DNA from: an uncultured Sulfitobacter sp.
GTDB taxonomy: Bacteria > Pseudomonadota > Alphaproteobacteria > Rhodobacterales > Rhodobacteraceae
NCBI RefSeq assembly: GCF_947500075.1
Contig: NZ_CANMQS010000008.1
Location: 99,147 to 163,146, forward strand
Length of the DNA stretch: 64,000 bases
Direction of reading: 5' to 3'
Shown here: piece by piece, positions 46,923 to 55,983 of the stretch
Layout: each line of letters starts with the position of its first letter
How positions within the stretch are numbered: the stretch's first letter is position 1
Made by a program: the position numbers and the translations under genes
The notes under the pieces: generated by a model
What the model saw: only the letters and a program-made list of their open reading frames with translations
Database searches by the model: none
What the model was told of the DNA's origin: nothing

Positions 46923-47981
46923 CTACCTGATCCGCGCTTCGCTTGCGGCGTCAAAGACCATGACGCGGCGCGGCTCGAAGGTGATGTCGACCGTATCGCC
47001 TTCGCGCGCCCGCTCATCGCCGCGCTCTTCGCAGATGATCCGCTCCCCGCTGAGCGTATCAAGGTGCAGATAGCTCACCCCGCCCAGCGCCTCGGACAAT
47101 TCCGCTTTCATCTGACCTTGCCCCACCGTCACCTCAATATGTTCGGGCCGGACGCCCATGATCACATCCGTGCCGTCGGCCGGCAGGGAAACATCGGCCT
47201 CAACATCACGACCAAGAGCGGGCACGTTTATCCGGCCCCCTTTCACTGTCCCGCGCAGAAAGTTCATCGCAGGCGACCCGATGAACCCCGCCACGAACTT
47301 GTTGTCCGGGTCGCGGTAGAGCTCCAGCGGCGCGCCGACCTGTTCGATCTTGCCCGCGCGCAGCACCACGATCTTGTCGGCCAGCGTCATCGCTTCGACC
47401 TGATCGTGGGTGACATAAATCATCGTCGCACCGATTTCCTTGTGCAGCCGCGCGATCTCCACCCGCATCTCCACCCGCAGTTCGGCATCCAGATTGGACA
47501 GCGGCTCGTCAAACAGGAACACCTCCGGCCCCCGCACAATCGCACGGCCAATGGCGACCCGCTGGCGCTGCCCGCCCGACAGATTGGCAGGCTTGCGTTT
47601 GAGGTATTCATCCAGCTTGAGAATGTCAGAGGCCATTTTGACCTTTTCGCGGATCTCCGTCTTCGGCACGCCGTTCATCTTCAGGCCAAAGCCCATGTTC
47701 TCCGCCACCGTCATATGCGGGTACAAAGCATAGGTCTGGAACACCATCGCCACGCCACGCTCTGACGGATCGGCGCGTGTGACATCCCGCGTCCCAATGG
47801 CGATGGAGCCTTCGCTCGTCTCCTCCAACCCCGCAATCATCCGCAACAGCGTGGACTTGCCACAGCCCGAGGGGCCAACAAACACGCAGAACTCGCCATC
47901 TTCGATCTGAAGATCAATACCGTGGATGACCTGCACATCGCCGTAGCGTTTGATCGTTTTCTCCAGCGTGACACCTGTCAT
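46923..47981 (-). CDS. MalK/UgpC-type ABC ATPase for galactoside importer
   Basis: 352 residues. Walker A GPSGCGKSTLLRM, Q-loop VFQTYALYPHMTV, signature LSGGQRQRVAIGRAI, Walker B VFLFDEPLSNLD, H-loop VTHDQVEAM, then a ~115-residue OB-like regulatory domain (MGVRPEHIEVT) typical of CUT1 sugar ATPases. It lies on the minus strand just after the IclR gene, while the binding protein and permeases are on the plus strand; together they make up one importer. It may be shared with other sugar systems. Confidence 0.92.
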   Translation of the reverse strand: MTGVTLEKTIKRYGDVQVIHGIDLQIEDGEFCVFVGPSGCGKSTLLRMIAGLEETSEGSIAIGTRDVTRADPSERGVAMVFQTYALYPHMTVAENMGFGLKMNGVPKTEIREKVKMASDILKLDEYLKRKPANLSGGQRQRVAIGRAIVRGPEVFLFDEPLSNLDAELRVEMRVEIARLHKEIGATMIYVTHDQVEAMTLADKIVVLRAGKIEQVGAPLELYRDPDNKFVAGFIGSPAMNFLRGTVKGGRINVPALGRDVEADVSLPADGTDVIMGVRPEHIEVTVGQGQMKAELSEALGGVSYLHLDTLSGERIICEERGDERAREGDTVDITFEPRRVMVFDAASEARIR

Positions 47982-47993
47982 GGCATCCCTCCC

Positions 47994-48788
47994 TTATGTT
48001 CCAGTCTGTTGCAGCGGTTCCTGCCCCGGAAACCGCCAGGCTGCCCCGTCATCGGCAATGTCCCGCGCTGTGGCCTTGAGTTGCGGCACCAGAGCCTCAA
48101 GGGCTGCCATCTCTGTCATCTGTGTGGCGCCCGTGATCGACAAACCACCCAGCACCCGCCCCGCATCTGTCAGGATCGGCACGGCGATGCAGATGATCCC
48201 CGGCTCATGTTCCTCCCGATCATAGGCATGACCGCGCGCGGCAATGGCATCAAGTTCGGCCTTCAACGCCGCAGGAGTGGCCAGCGTATGCGCCGTAAAG
48301 GCATGATAGCTTTGCTGCGTCAGCAACCGCGCCTGTTCGTCCTCCTGAAGGAACGCCAGCATCGCCTTGCCGACACCCGTGCAATAGGCAGGCCCGACTT
48401 TGCCCGCCTGGGAGAACATGTCCACCGGCTGCGCGGCATTGCGCTTGTCGACATACAGCACCTGCCCGTTGTCTAGTTGTGCAAGATGCACCGTCAGGCC
48501 GATCTGCGCACTCAACCGGTCCAGATGATCGCGCGCGAGCGGTGCAAGGCTCGATTGGCTCCATGCCGCATGTGCCAGCCGAACCAGCCGCAGCCCCACG
48601 GCATAGGTTTGCTGGTCGGGGTCATACTCCAACAGGCGCTGCCGGGTGAGGGTTTGCAAGAATCGGTACAACGTGGCCTTGGGATAGGGGCTGACCGACA
48701 GCAGCGTCGCAAACCGCACCGGGCGGCCGAAACTGGCCACCTGATCAAGGACATCCATTGCTTTTCCCACTGTGCCGTCGCCGGACAT
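47994..48788 (-). CDS. IclR family regulator of galactoside catabolism
   Basis: 264 residues from ATG 48788, which has a strong GGGAGGAGG ribosome-binding site. N-terminal winged helix (VGKAMDVLDQVASFGRPVRFATLLSVSPYPKATLYRFLQTL) and the IclR effector domain (VDKRNAAQPVDMFSQAGKVGPAYCTGVGKAMLAF, AYDREEHEPGIICIAVPIL). It is divergent from the galactoside operon; a perfect GTTCC-N7-GGAAC repeat lies between. It is the first gene of an IclR-ATPase unit. Probably a repressor lifted by galactose or a pathway intermediate. Confidence 0.92.
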   Translation of the reverse strand: MSGDGTVGKAMDVLDQVASFGRPVRFATLLSVSPYPKATLYRFLQTLTRQRLLEYDPDQQTYAVGLRLVRLAHAAWSQSSLAPLARDHLDRLSAQIGLTVHLAQLDNGQVLYVDKRNAAQPVDMFSQAGKVGPAYCTGVGKAMLAFLQEDEQARLLTQQSYHAFTAHTLATPAALKAELDAIAARGHAYDREEHEPGIICIAVPILTDAGRVLGGLSITGATQMTEMAALEALVPQLKATARDIADDGAAWRFPGQEPLQQTGT

Positions 48789-48837
48789 GGGACCTCCTCC
48801 CGTTGATGCGCCCCGTGGTCTGCGCCACGCAAGCCGC

Positions 48838-48866
48838 TTGACAAGTCTGCCCGGTTGCGGTGTAGT
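48838..48866 (+). promoter_or_regulatory. Sigma-70-like promoter of the galactoside operon
   Basis: TTGACA at 48838-48843 matches the -35 consensus perfectly. After a 17-base spacer comes TGTAGT (48861-48866), four of six matches to TATAAT. Expected transcription start is near 48873, upstream of the IclR-like operator. Confidence 0.5.
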
Positions 48867-48885
48867 TTTCAATATATAAAACATA

Positions 48886-48902
48886 GTTCCAAATAATGGA
48901 AC
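48886..48902. promoter_or_regulatory. Candidate IclR operator GTTCC-N7-GGAAC
   Basis: A perfect inverted repeat with 5-bp arms and a 7-nt spacer, 24 bases before the binding-protein ATG and downstream of the predicted promoter. IclR-type regulators commonly bind such GGAAC-containing palindromes. Position after the promoter fits repression by roadblock. Confidence 0.6.
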
Positions 48903-48926
48903 CTGAACATCGTAGGGAGGATCACG

Positions 48927-50192
48927 ATGACTTCACTGAAAACCACGCTTGCCGCAGCGCTGGCCGGGGCCACGATGCTGGCTGGCACCGCCTTTGCCGA
49001 TGGCCATGCCAAGCTGACGGGCGACCTCAAGATTTTCTCCGACATGTCCAACCCTGCCCCCCGTGCTGTGATGGAAGGCATGGTGGCGCGCTTTGGCGAA
49101 ATGCACCCGGATCTGAACATCGAACTGACGGTGATCGACCGGGAGGCCTACAAGACGCAGATCCGCAACTTCCTGACCGCTGACGCGCCGGATGTGGCCA
49201 ATTGGTACGCCGCCAACCGCATGCGTCCTTATGTGGATGCGGGCCTGTTTGAAGACATCTCCGACGTCTGGGACGAACAGATGAGCACGGAGCTGGCATC
49301 GACCAAAGGCGCGATGACGCTGGACGGCAAGCAGTGGGGCGTGCCCTACACCTACTACCAGTGGGGCGTCTACTACCGCAAAGACATCTACGAAGAGCTT
49401 GGCCTCAGCGAGCCATCAAACTGGGATGAGTTCAAAGCCAACTGTCAGGCCGTGATCGACAGCGGCAAGAAATGCTTCACGCTGGGCTCCAAGTTCCTGT
49501 GGACCGCGGCGGGTTGGTTCGACTACCTCAACATGCGCACCAACGGCTATGACTTCCACGCGGCCCTCACCAACGGTGAAATCGAATGGACAGACGACCG
49601 CGTCAAGGCAACTTTCGCCAACTGGCGTGAGCTTCTGGACATGGGCGCTTTCATTGACGACCACACTGCCTACAGCTGGCAGGAAAGCCTGCCCTTCATG
49701 ACCAACGGTGATGCAGCGGCGATCCTCAAGGGCAACTTCGCCGTGGCCCCGCTGCGCGAAGCGGGTCTGGACGACAGCAAGCTCGACTTCCACCAGTTCC
49801 CGGCGATCAACCCGGATGTCGCACTGGCCGAGGATGCGCCGACGGATACGTTCCACATCCCCGCCAATGCGTCCAACAAGGACAACGCCAAGGCGTTCCT
49901 GAAGTTCGTGGTGTCGGCGGAGAACCAGACCATGATCAACGCAGGTGACGCACTGGGTCAGTTGCCAGTGAACAACAAGTCTTCCGTGGATGAGGACAAG
50001 TTCCTGCTCGAAGGGTTTGAAATGCTGTCCTCCAACAGCCCCGGCGGTGTGGCGCAGTTCTTTGACCGCGATGCACCAGCGGAGATGGCCAAGGTGGCGA
50101 TGGAAGGCTTCCAGGAATTCATGGTCAAACCAGACGATATCGACCGTATCCTCGGCAAGCTGGAGCGCGCCCGCGGGCGGATCTACAAGTAA
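48927..50192 (+). CDS. Extracellular sugar-binding protein of galactoside ABC importer
   Basis: 421 residues, CUT1-family solute-binding protein. Sec signal peptide KTTLAAALAGATMLAGTAFADG, then the typical LKIFSDMSNPAPRAVMEGMVARFGEMHPDLNIELTVIDREAYKTQIRNFL and the WQESLPFMTNGDAAAILKGNFAV segment. GGGAGGA precedes the ATG. It is the first gene of an operon with two permeases, two galactosidases and the DeLey-Doudoroff enzymes, so the ligand is likely an alpha- or beta-galactoside (melibiose-, raffinose-, lactose- or galactosylglycerol-like). Exact ligand unknown. Confidence 0.9.
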   Translation: MTSLKTTLAAALAGATMLAGTAFADGHAKLTGDLKIFSDMSNPAPRAVMEGMVARFGEMHPDLNIELTVIDREAYKTQIRNFLTADAPDVANWYAANRMRPYVDAGLFEDISDVWDEQMSTELASTKGAMTLDGKQWGVPYTYYQWGVYYRKDIYEELGLSEPSNWDEFKANCQAVIDSGKKCFTLGSKFLWTAAGWFDYLNMRTNGYDFHAALTNGEIEWTDDRVKATFANWRELLDMGAFIDDHTAYSWQESLPFMTNGDAAAILKGNFAVAPLREAGLDDSKLDFHQFPAINPDVALAEDAPTDTFHIPANASNKDNAKAFLKFVVSAENQTMINAGDALGQLPVNNKSSVDEDKFLLEGFEMLSSNSPGGVAQFFDRDAPAEMAKVAMEGFQEFMVKPDDIDRILGKLERARGRIYK

Positions 50193-50199
50193 GACGTTC

Positions 50200-50225
50200 A
50201 GGGCGCACCTTAATCGGTGCGCCCT
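50200..50225 (+). terminator. Hairpin after the sugar-binding protein gene
   Basis: Perfect 10-bp stem (agggcgcacc / ggtgcgccct) with a 6-nt loop, 8 bases after the stop codon, followed by ttcc. Likely attenuates readthrough or stabilises the upstream message, raising binding-protein levels over the permeases. Confidence 0.7.
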
Positions 50226-50319
50226 TTCCAATCCCGCCGCACGCAAAGCGCAACAGACCCAGGATGTGTTTCGCCCGCAGCGCCCTTCACCAGCGCGCAG
50301 CCGTCGCAAAGGAAAGCCC

Positions 50320-51249
50320 ATGACCCTTGCCACCCAGCCCGTGACCGAAATCGAGCGCAGCTACTGGCAGCGCAACCAACAGACGCTGGCGCCTTGGCTG
50401 TTCCTGATGCCCGCGATCCTGTTCTTTGCCGTCTATGTCATCTACCCGGTGTTCCAGTCCTTCAACCTGTCGCTTTATGAATGGGACGGGCTGGGACAGG
50501 CGGAATATGTCGGCCTGCGCAACTACGAAGACCTCTATTGGGAATACGTCGACCGCGACAGCTTCTATGTCTCGCTCAAAAACAACCTGATCTGGCTGGT
50601 GCTCTATCTGCTGGCGATCCCGGCGGGCCTGTTCATCGCGCTGTTTCTCAACCAGACGGTTACGGGCATCCGCCTGTATAAATCGCTGTTCTTCTTCCCC
50701 TTCGTGATCAGCCAAGTTGTCGTCGGCCTTGTCTTCACATGGTTTTATGACCCGGCCTTTGGCATCCTGAACGTGGTGCTGGGATGGTTTGGTGCAGGGC
50801 CCGTGAACATCCTTGGCAGCGAAGGGACCGTGACCTACGGGATCATCCTTGCAGGCCTCTGGCCGCAAACCGCCTATTGCATGATCCTCTACCTCACAGG
50901 CCTGAACGCGGTGAACCCGGAACAAATCGAGGCGGGTCGTCTGGACGGGGCAAAGGGCTGGCGGATGCTCTGGCACGTTGTCTTGCCACAACTCCGCCCT
51001 GCCACCTTCATCGCCTTTGTCGTGACCATCATCGGCGCGCTGCGCAGCTTTGACCTGATTTCCGTGATGACCAGCGGCGGGCCGTTTGGGTCCTCCAAGG
51101 TGCTGGCCTATTACATGTTCGAAGTGTCGTTGTCCGAATACGGCTTCCGCATGGGATACGGGGCAGCCATTGCCGTGGTCCTGTTTGCGATCATGATGAT
51201 CTTCATCACCTACTTCCTTTGGTCGATGTACCGCGAGGAGAAACGCTGA
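50320..51249 (+). CDS. Sugar ABC permease, MalF/UgpA type
   Basis: 309 residues, six helices. The start is ATG 50320 (MTLATQPVTEIERSY). Typical elements: LAPWLFLMPAILFFAVYVIYPVFQSFNLSLYEWDG, the coupling EAA loop EQIEAGRLDGAKGWRMLWHVVLPQLRP, and a final helix ending FLWSMYREEKR. First of two permeases in the importer; its stop overlaps the next start (TGATG). Confidence 0.92.
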   Translation: MTLATQPVTEIERSYWQRNQQTLAPWLFLMPAILFFAVYVIYPVFQSFNLSLYEWDGLGQAEYVGLRNYEDLYWEYVDRDSFYVSLKNNLIWLVLYLLAIPAGLFIALFLNQTVTGIRLYKSLFFFPFVISQVVVGLVFTWFYDPAFGILNVVLGWFGAGPVNILGSEGTVTYGIILAGLWPQTAYCMILYLTGLNAVNPEQIEAGRLDGAKGWRMLWHVVLPQLRPATFIAFVVTIIGALRSFDLISVMTSGGPFGSSKVLAYYMFEVSLSEYGFRMGYGAAIAVVLFAIMMIFITYFLWSMYREEKR

Positions 51250-52097
51250 TGTTCCCCACACCGCTTGACAAACGCCCGCCCTCTGCCCGTGTGACCTATC
51301 AGGCCTTCCTGCCGCTGGCGCTGATCGCATGGCTGCTGCCGCTGCTGGCTGTCGCCATCTTCTCCATCAAACCGGGTGCGGATTTCACCAATGCCAACTA
51401 CTGGGGCGTGCCCTCCTCGTTCAACTTCATTGAGAACTACGGGCAGGTGTTTTTCAACTCCGACATGCCCAAATACCTGTTGAACTCTTTCCTGATCACC
51501 ATTCCCACGGTGATCGGCGCCGTGGCCCTGTCCGCGATGGCAGGCTTTGCCTTGGGGGTCTACAAATTCAAAGCCAACATCTGGCTGTTCTTCATGTTCG
51601 TGGCAGGCAATTTTGTGCCGTTCCAGATCCTCATGGTCCCCGTGCGTGATCTGACGCTGGATCTGGGCCTCTACAACACCAAGACAGGTCTGGTCCTCTT
51701 CCACGTGGCCTTCCAGACGGGTTTCTGCACGCTCTTCATGCGCAACTTCATCAAGGCCCTGCCCTATGAGCTGATCGAGGCCGCCCGTGTCGAAGGCATC
51801 TCCGAGATCCGCATCTTCTGGTACGTGGTCCTGCCGCTGATGAAACCCGCACTGGCTGCTCTGGCCGTGCTGATCTTCACGTTCATCTGGAACGACTACT
51901 TCTGGGCCGTGGTCCTGACGCAGGGACCTGACAGCCAGCCAGTGACCGCAGGCATCACCGCCTTCAACTCCGAATTCCGCGCGATGTACCACATGATGTC
52001 AGCAGGCAGCATCGTGGCCGCCCTGCCCCCTGTGGCGATGTTCTTTCTGATGCAGAAACACTTCATCGCAGGCCTCACCCTCGGAGCTGTGAAGTGA
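51249..52097 (+). CDS. Sugar ABC permease, MalG/UgpE type
   Basis: 282 residues, six helices, with the EAA loop YELIEAARVEGISEIRIFWYVVLPLMKPALAALAV and the C-terminal PVAMFFLMQKHFIAGLTLGAVK end typical of MalG/UgpE-type permeases. The start at 51249 overlaps the previous stop by one base. Its end overlaps the alpha-galactosidase GTG start by four bases (GTGA). Confidence 0.92.
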   Translation: MFPTPLDKRPPSARVTYQAFLPLALIAWLLPLLAVAIFSIKPGADFTNANYWGVPSSFNFIENYGQVFFNSDMPKYLLNSFLITIPTVIGAVALSAMAGFALGVYKFKANIWLFFMFVAGNFVPFQILMVPVRDLTLDLGLYNTKTGLVLFHVAFQTGFCTLFMRNFIKALPYELIEAARVEGISEIRIFWYVVLPLMKPALAALAVLIFTFIWNDYFWAVVLTQGPDSQPVTAGITAFNSEFRAMYHMMSAGSIVAALPPVAMFFLMQKHFIAGLTLGAVK

Positions 52098-54181
52098 CCA
52101 CAAAGACCTGGCGGCTGGATGATGCGCGGCAAACGCTGGCGCTGTCCTCAACGGCGGGCAAGATGCCGCAAGTGATCTACTGGGGCCTGCCCCTGCCACG
52201 GGATGAAGACCTGAACGAAGTCGCAGCGGCCAGCCAGTTGGACGTGACAGGCGGCATGCTGGATGAAAACCCCGACCTCAGCCTCTGCCCCGAAGCCGCG
52301 CGCAGCTTCCCCGGCCAGCCCGGCATGATCGTGCGCGATGCGGATGGCACGCCGCTGCTGCCCAAATTCACGCTGAGGGATGTGCAGGCAAGCGACAGCA
52401 CGCTGACGATCACCTGTGAGGATTCACCCAACCGGCTGACCTACACCGCGCAGATTGTCCTCGACCCCAAAACCCACGTCATTGCCATGACCGCGCGGCT
52501 GAACGCCGACCGCCCGCTGCACCTGCATTGGCTCGCCGCCCCCGTCCTGCCCGCCCCACAAATGAGCGATGAGATGATCGACGTTGCTGGCCGCTGGTGC
52601 GGGGAGTTCCAGCTCAACCGCACCCCATGGTCCCCCGGCATCCGCTACCGCGAGAACCGCACGGGCCGCACCGGGCATGAACACTTCCCCGGCCTGATTG
52701 TGCCCTGCCGTGGGGCAACCAACGCCAGCGGGCAGGCCTATGCCTTCCACTACGGATGGTCCGGCGGGCACCGCATGATTGCCGAAGAACTCCCCGATGG
52801 CCGCCGCCAGATCCAGTTCGGGCACGCGGCCCGGATGGAAACCGCCCCCGCGACCGAATTTGCCACAGCGCCGCTCTATGCCGTCTATTCCTCCGACGGC
52901 CTCAACGGCTGCGCGGTCTCCTTCCAGCGGCACCTGCGCGACCGGATCGTGACATGGACCAAACCCGGCACCCCGCGCCCGGTGCACTACAACTGCTGGG
53001 AAGCGGTCTATTTCGACCATGACGTGCCCAAACTCAAAGATATCGCCACCCGTGCCGCCGCGCTCGGGGCCGAGCGTTTCGTGCTGGATGACGGCTGGTT
53101 CGGCCAACGCGACGATGACACCTCGTCGCTGTCCGACTGGGAAGTGGACCCGCGCAAGTATCCCGAAGGGCTTGGCCCCCTGATCGACCACGTGCACGGG
53201 GCTGGCATGTCCTTCGGTATCTGGTTCGAGCCGGAGATGATCAACCCCGACAGCAACCTCCACCGCGCCCACCCCGATTGGGCGCTGGGATCCGAAGACC
53301 AGATCCTCGGCCGTCAGCAAAAGGCGCTGAACATGGCCCTGCCCGAGGTTCGCGACTTCCTTTATGACCGCATCGCCGCCCTGCTGCGCGCCCATCCCAT
53401 CGACTACATCAAATGGGACCACAACCGCGTCCTGCCCATGCCCGATGCCTGGCAGACCCGTGGCTCCTACGCTTTGCTGGACCGCTTGCGCGCGGACTTC
53501 CCGCAGGTGGAGATCGAAAGCTGCGCCTCAGGCGGCGGGCGCATCGACTTTGGCATTCTGTCCCGCACCCAACGGGTCTGGCTCTCTGACAGCAACGACG
53601 CGCTGGAACGGTTGATGATGCAGCACAACGCCGCGCTCTTCCTGCCCGCCTCGGTCACCGGCAGCCACGTGGGTCCGCGCACCTGTCATACGTCAGGCCG
53701 CCAGTTGGACATCGAATTCCGCGCATGGATCGCCGCCCAACGTCACATGGGGTTCGAGATGGACCCGCGTGAGTTGGACGCCCGTGAAGAGGACGTATTG
53801 CGGGAAGTGACCGCCTGGTGGAAGGACAACCGCCACTGGATGTTCAACGCCGATATCCTGCGCCTTGATGCCGCCGACCCCGCCGTCATCGCCGAACAGC
53901 AACTGGCCACGGACGGAAGCCGCTTTGTGATCTTTGCGGGCAAGGCCCGCACCTCCGCCCAGATCGCCCCGCGTCCACTGACACTGACCCGCCTTGACCC
54001 CGACGCCCGTTACCGCATTTCGCTGCGCAACCGGGGCTCTGCCTCGGTCCTGTCGCGTGGTAAGCTGGCACTGAAAGAACGCAGCGTTGACCTCACCGGC
54101 ACCGCCCTGATGCACCAAGGCCTGACCCTGCCGTGGAGCTTTCCCGAAAGCATCTGGGTGCTGGAAGGCCACCGCCTGTGA
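52094..54181 (+). CDS. GH36 alpha-galactosidase (cytoplasmic)
   Basis: 695 residues starting with GTG at 52094, overlapping the permease stop. N-terminal beta-sandwich, then the GH36 barrel: VHYNCWEAVYFDHD, FVLDDGWFGQRDDDTSSLSDWEVD, GIWFEPEMINPDS, nucleophile Asp442 in YIKWDHNR, ESCASGGGRIDFG, and the acid/base Asp in LSDSNDALER (Asp499 or Asp502). No signal peptide, so it acts on imported alpha-galactosides in the cytoplasm, releasing galactose for the enzymes encoded downstream. Confidence 0.95.
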   Translation: MTTKTWRLDDARQTLALSSTAGKMPQVIYWGLPLPRDEDLNEVAAASQLDVTGGMLDENPDLSLCPEAARSFPGQPGMIVRDADGTPLLPKFTLRDVQASDSTLTITCEDSPNRLTYTAQIVLDPKTHVIAMTARLNADRPLHLHWLAAPVLPAPQMSDEMIDVAGRWCGEFQLNRTPWSPGIRYRENRTGRTGHEHFPGLIVPCRGATNASGQAYAFHYGWSGGHRMIAEELPDGRRQIQFGHAARMETAPATEFATAPLYAVYSSDGLNGCAVSFQRHLRDRIVTWTKPGTPRPVHYNCWEAVYFDHDVPKLKDIATRAAALGAERFVLDDGWFGQRDDDTSSLSDWEVDPRKYPEGLGPLIDHVHGAGMSFGIWFEPEMINPDSNLHRAHPDWALGSEDQILGRQQKALNMALPEVRDFLYDRIAALLRAHPIDYIKWDHNRVLPMPDAWQTRGSYALLDRLRADFPQVEIESCASGGGRIDFGILSRTQRVWLSDSNDALERLMMQHNAALFLPASVTGSHVGPRTCHTSGRQLDIEFRAWIAAQRHMGFEMDPRELDAREEDVLREVTAWWKDNRHWMFNADILRLDAADPAVIAEQQLATDGSRFVIFAGKARTSAQIAPRPLTLTRLDPDARYRISLRNRGSASVLSRGKLALKERSVDLTGTALMHQGLTLPWSFPESIWVLEGHRL

Positions 54182-54200
54182 CCCGATTGGAGACAGATCA

Positions 54201-55907
54201 ATGACCAAACGCCGCTCCTCGCATTGGTATGGCAAGCTCGACAAAGATGGCTTCATCCACCGCTCATGGATGAAGAACCAGGGCTTTCCCGATCACGCCT
54301 TCGATGGCCGCCCAATCATTGGCATCTGCAACACGTGGTCAGAACTGACGCCCTGCAATTCCGGCCTGCGCGATCTCGCCGAAGGCGTGAAGCGTGGCGT
54401 TTGGGAAGCCGGCGGCTTTCCCGTCGAGTTCCCGGTGATGTCGCTGGGCGAGACACAGATGAAACCCACTGCCATGCTGTTTCGCAATCTGCTGGCGATG
54501 GACGTCGAGGAATCCATCCGCGCCTATGGCATCGACGGCGTGGTGCTGCTGGGCGGTTGCGACAAGACCACACCGGGGCAGTTGATGGGCGCGGCCTCGG
54601 TCGATCTGCCCTCTATCGTCGTCTCCTCCGGCCCGATGCTGAACGGCAAGTTCAAAGGGCAGGACATCGGCTCCGGCACGGATGTGTGGAAATTCTCAGA
54701 AGCCGTGCGCGCGGGCGAAATGACACTGGCCGATTTCATGGGCGCAGAGAGCGGCATGTCCCGCTCCAAAGGTGTGTGCATGACCATGGGCACGGCCTCC
54801 ACCATGGCCTCCATTGTCGAGGCGATGGGCATGGCCCTGCCCACCAACGCCGCCCTGCCCGCCGTCGACGCCCGCCGCATGGCGCTGGCGCATTTGACCG
54901 GCAAACGCATTGTCGAGATGGTGGAGGAAGATCTGAAGCCTTCTGACGTCCTGACCAAGGATGCCTTCATCAACGGCATCCTCGCCAATGCTGCCGTGGG
55001 CGGTTCCACAAATGCTGTAGTGCATCTGCTGGCGCTTGCAGGCCGCGTCGGTGTGGACCTGACGCTGAAGGATTTCGAAGTGGCCAGCGATGTGCCGCTG
55101 CTGGTTAACTGCATGCCGTCGGGCAAATACCTGATGGAAGACTTCTGCTATGCCGGCGGTATCCCTGCCGTGTTGGCGGAGATCAAACACCTCCTGCGCC
55201 CCGCCAAGACCGTACTCGGTGGCGACATTGCTGCGTATCACGACGGCGCGGAGGTCTTTAACCGTGACGTCATCCACGCCTTTGATGCGCCCGTCAAACC
55301 CGCCGCAGGCCTGCGCGTATTGCGCGGTAACTTGGCCCCTGACGGGGCCATCGTGAAACCCTCTGCCGCCACCGACGCGCTGCTGGAACACGAAGGCCCC
55401 GCCTATGTCTTTGAGAACATCGAAGACCTCAAAGCCAACATTGACCGTGAAGATCTGCCGGTGACGCCCGACACGATACTGGTGCTGAAAGGCTGCGGGC
55501 CCAAGGGCTATCCCGGCATGCCCGAAGTGGGCAACATGCCGATCCCGGCCAAGCTGGTGAAAGACGGCGTGCGCGACATGATCCGCGTGTCGGATGCCCG
55601 CATGTCTGGCACCGCCTTTGGCACCGTGATCCTGCATGTCGCCCCCGAAGCGCAGGCAGGCGGGCCGCTGGCGCTGGTCAAAACCGGCGACCGCATCCGG
55701 GTGTCAGCCAGTGGCGGCACGCTCGACTTGCTGGTCGATGACGCAGCGCTGGAAGAACGCCGCGCGGCGTGGCAGGCCGATGCGCCTTACTACACACGCG
55801 GGTATGCCAAGATGTATGTGGATCACGTGTTGCAGGCCAACGAAGGGGCCGATCTGGATTTCCTTGTGGGCAAGGACACCCGGCTGGTGACCCGCGAAAG
55901 CCATTGA
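54201..55907 (+). CDS. IlvD/Edd family dehydratase, probably D-galactonate (or L-arabonate) dehydratase
   Basis: 568 residues. The iron-sulfur cluster cysteines appear in ICNTWSELTPCN, LLGGCDKTTPGQLMGA and GVCMTMGTASTM. GCGPKGYPGMPEVGN and the C-terminal PYYTRGYAKMYVDHV segment match the sugar-acid branch of the family (L-arabonate, D-xylonate, galactonate dehydratases). In this operon it should convert D-galactonate to 2-keto-3-deoxygalactonate, a job done in E. coli by the unrelated enolase-type DgoD. Acid specificity is inferred from the neighbours dgoK and dgoA. Confidence 0.88.
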   Translation: MTKRRSSHWYGKLDKDGFIHRSWMKNQGFPDHAFDGRPIIGICNTWSELTPCNSGLRDLAEGVKRGVWEAGGFPVEFPVMSLGETQMKPTAMLFRNLLAMDVEESIRAYGIDGVVLLGGCDKTTPGQLMGAASVDLPSIVVSSGPMLNGKFKGQDIGSGTDVWKFSEAVRAGEMTLADFMGAESGMSRSKGVCMTMGTASTMASIVEAMGMALPTNAALPAVDARRMALAHLTGKRIVEMVEEDLKPSDVLTKDAFINGILANAAVGGSTNAVVHLLALAGRVGVDLTLKDFEVASDVPLLVNCMPSGKYLMEDFCYAGGIPAVLAEIKHLLRPAKTVLGGDIAAYHDGAEVFNRDVIHAFDAPVKPAAGLRVLRGNLAPDGAIVKPSAATDALLEHEGPAYVFENIEDLKANIDREDLPVTPDTILVLKGCGPKGYPGMPEVGNMPIPAKLVKDGVRDMIRVSDARMSGTAFGTVILHVAPEAQAGGPLALVKTGDRIRVSASGGTLDLLVDDAALEERRAAWQADAPYYTRGYAKMYVDHVLQANEGADLDFLVGKDTRLVTRESH

Positions 55908-55915
55908 GACGAGAC

Positions 55916-55960
55916 CCGAATTTTTCGAAAAATTCGGCCAAAAGTTTTTGAAAACTTTTG
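55916..55960. repeat. Tandem AT-rich palindromes within the galactose operon
   Basis: A perfect 22-bp palindrome (55916-55937, arms ccgaatttttc) and a 10-bp stem hairpin with a 2-nt centre (55939-55960, arms caaaagtttt) stand side by side between the dehydratase and the SDR gene. The arrangement copies that at 23380-23422. Here it lies inside an operon, so it may act as processing site or attenuator rather than a full terminator. Confidence 0.8.
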
Positions 55961-55983
55961 CACCGAACCCCGAGGAGACACAG

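Noticed and set aside
50200..50225. Full operon terminator separating the sugar-binding protein from the permeases
   Set aside because: It lacks a T-run, and the permeases and enzymes downstream have no other obvious promoter, so partial attenuation is more likely.
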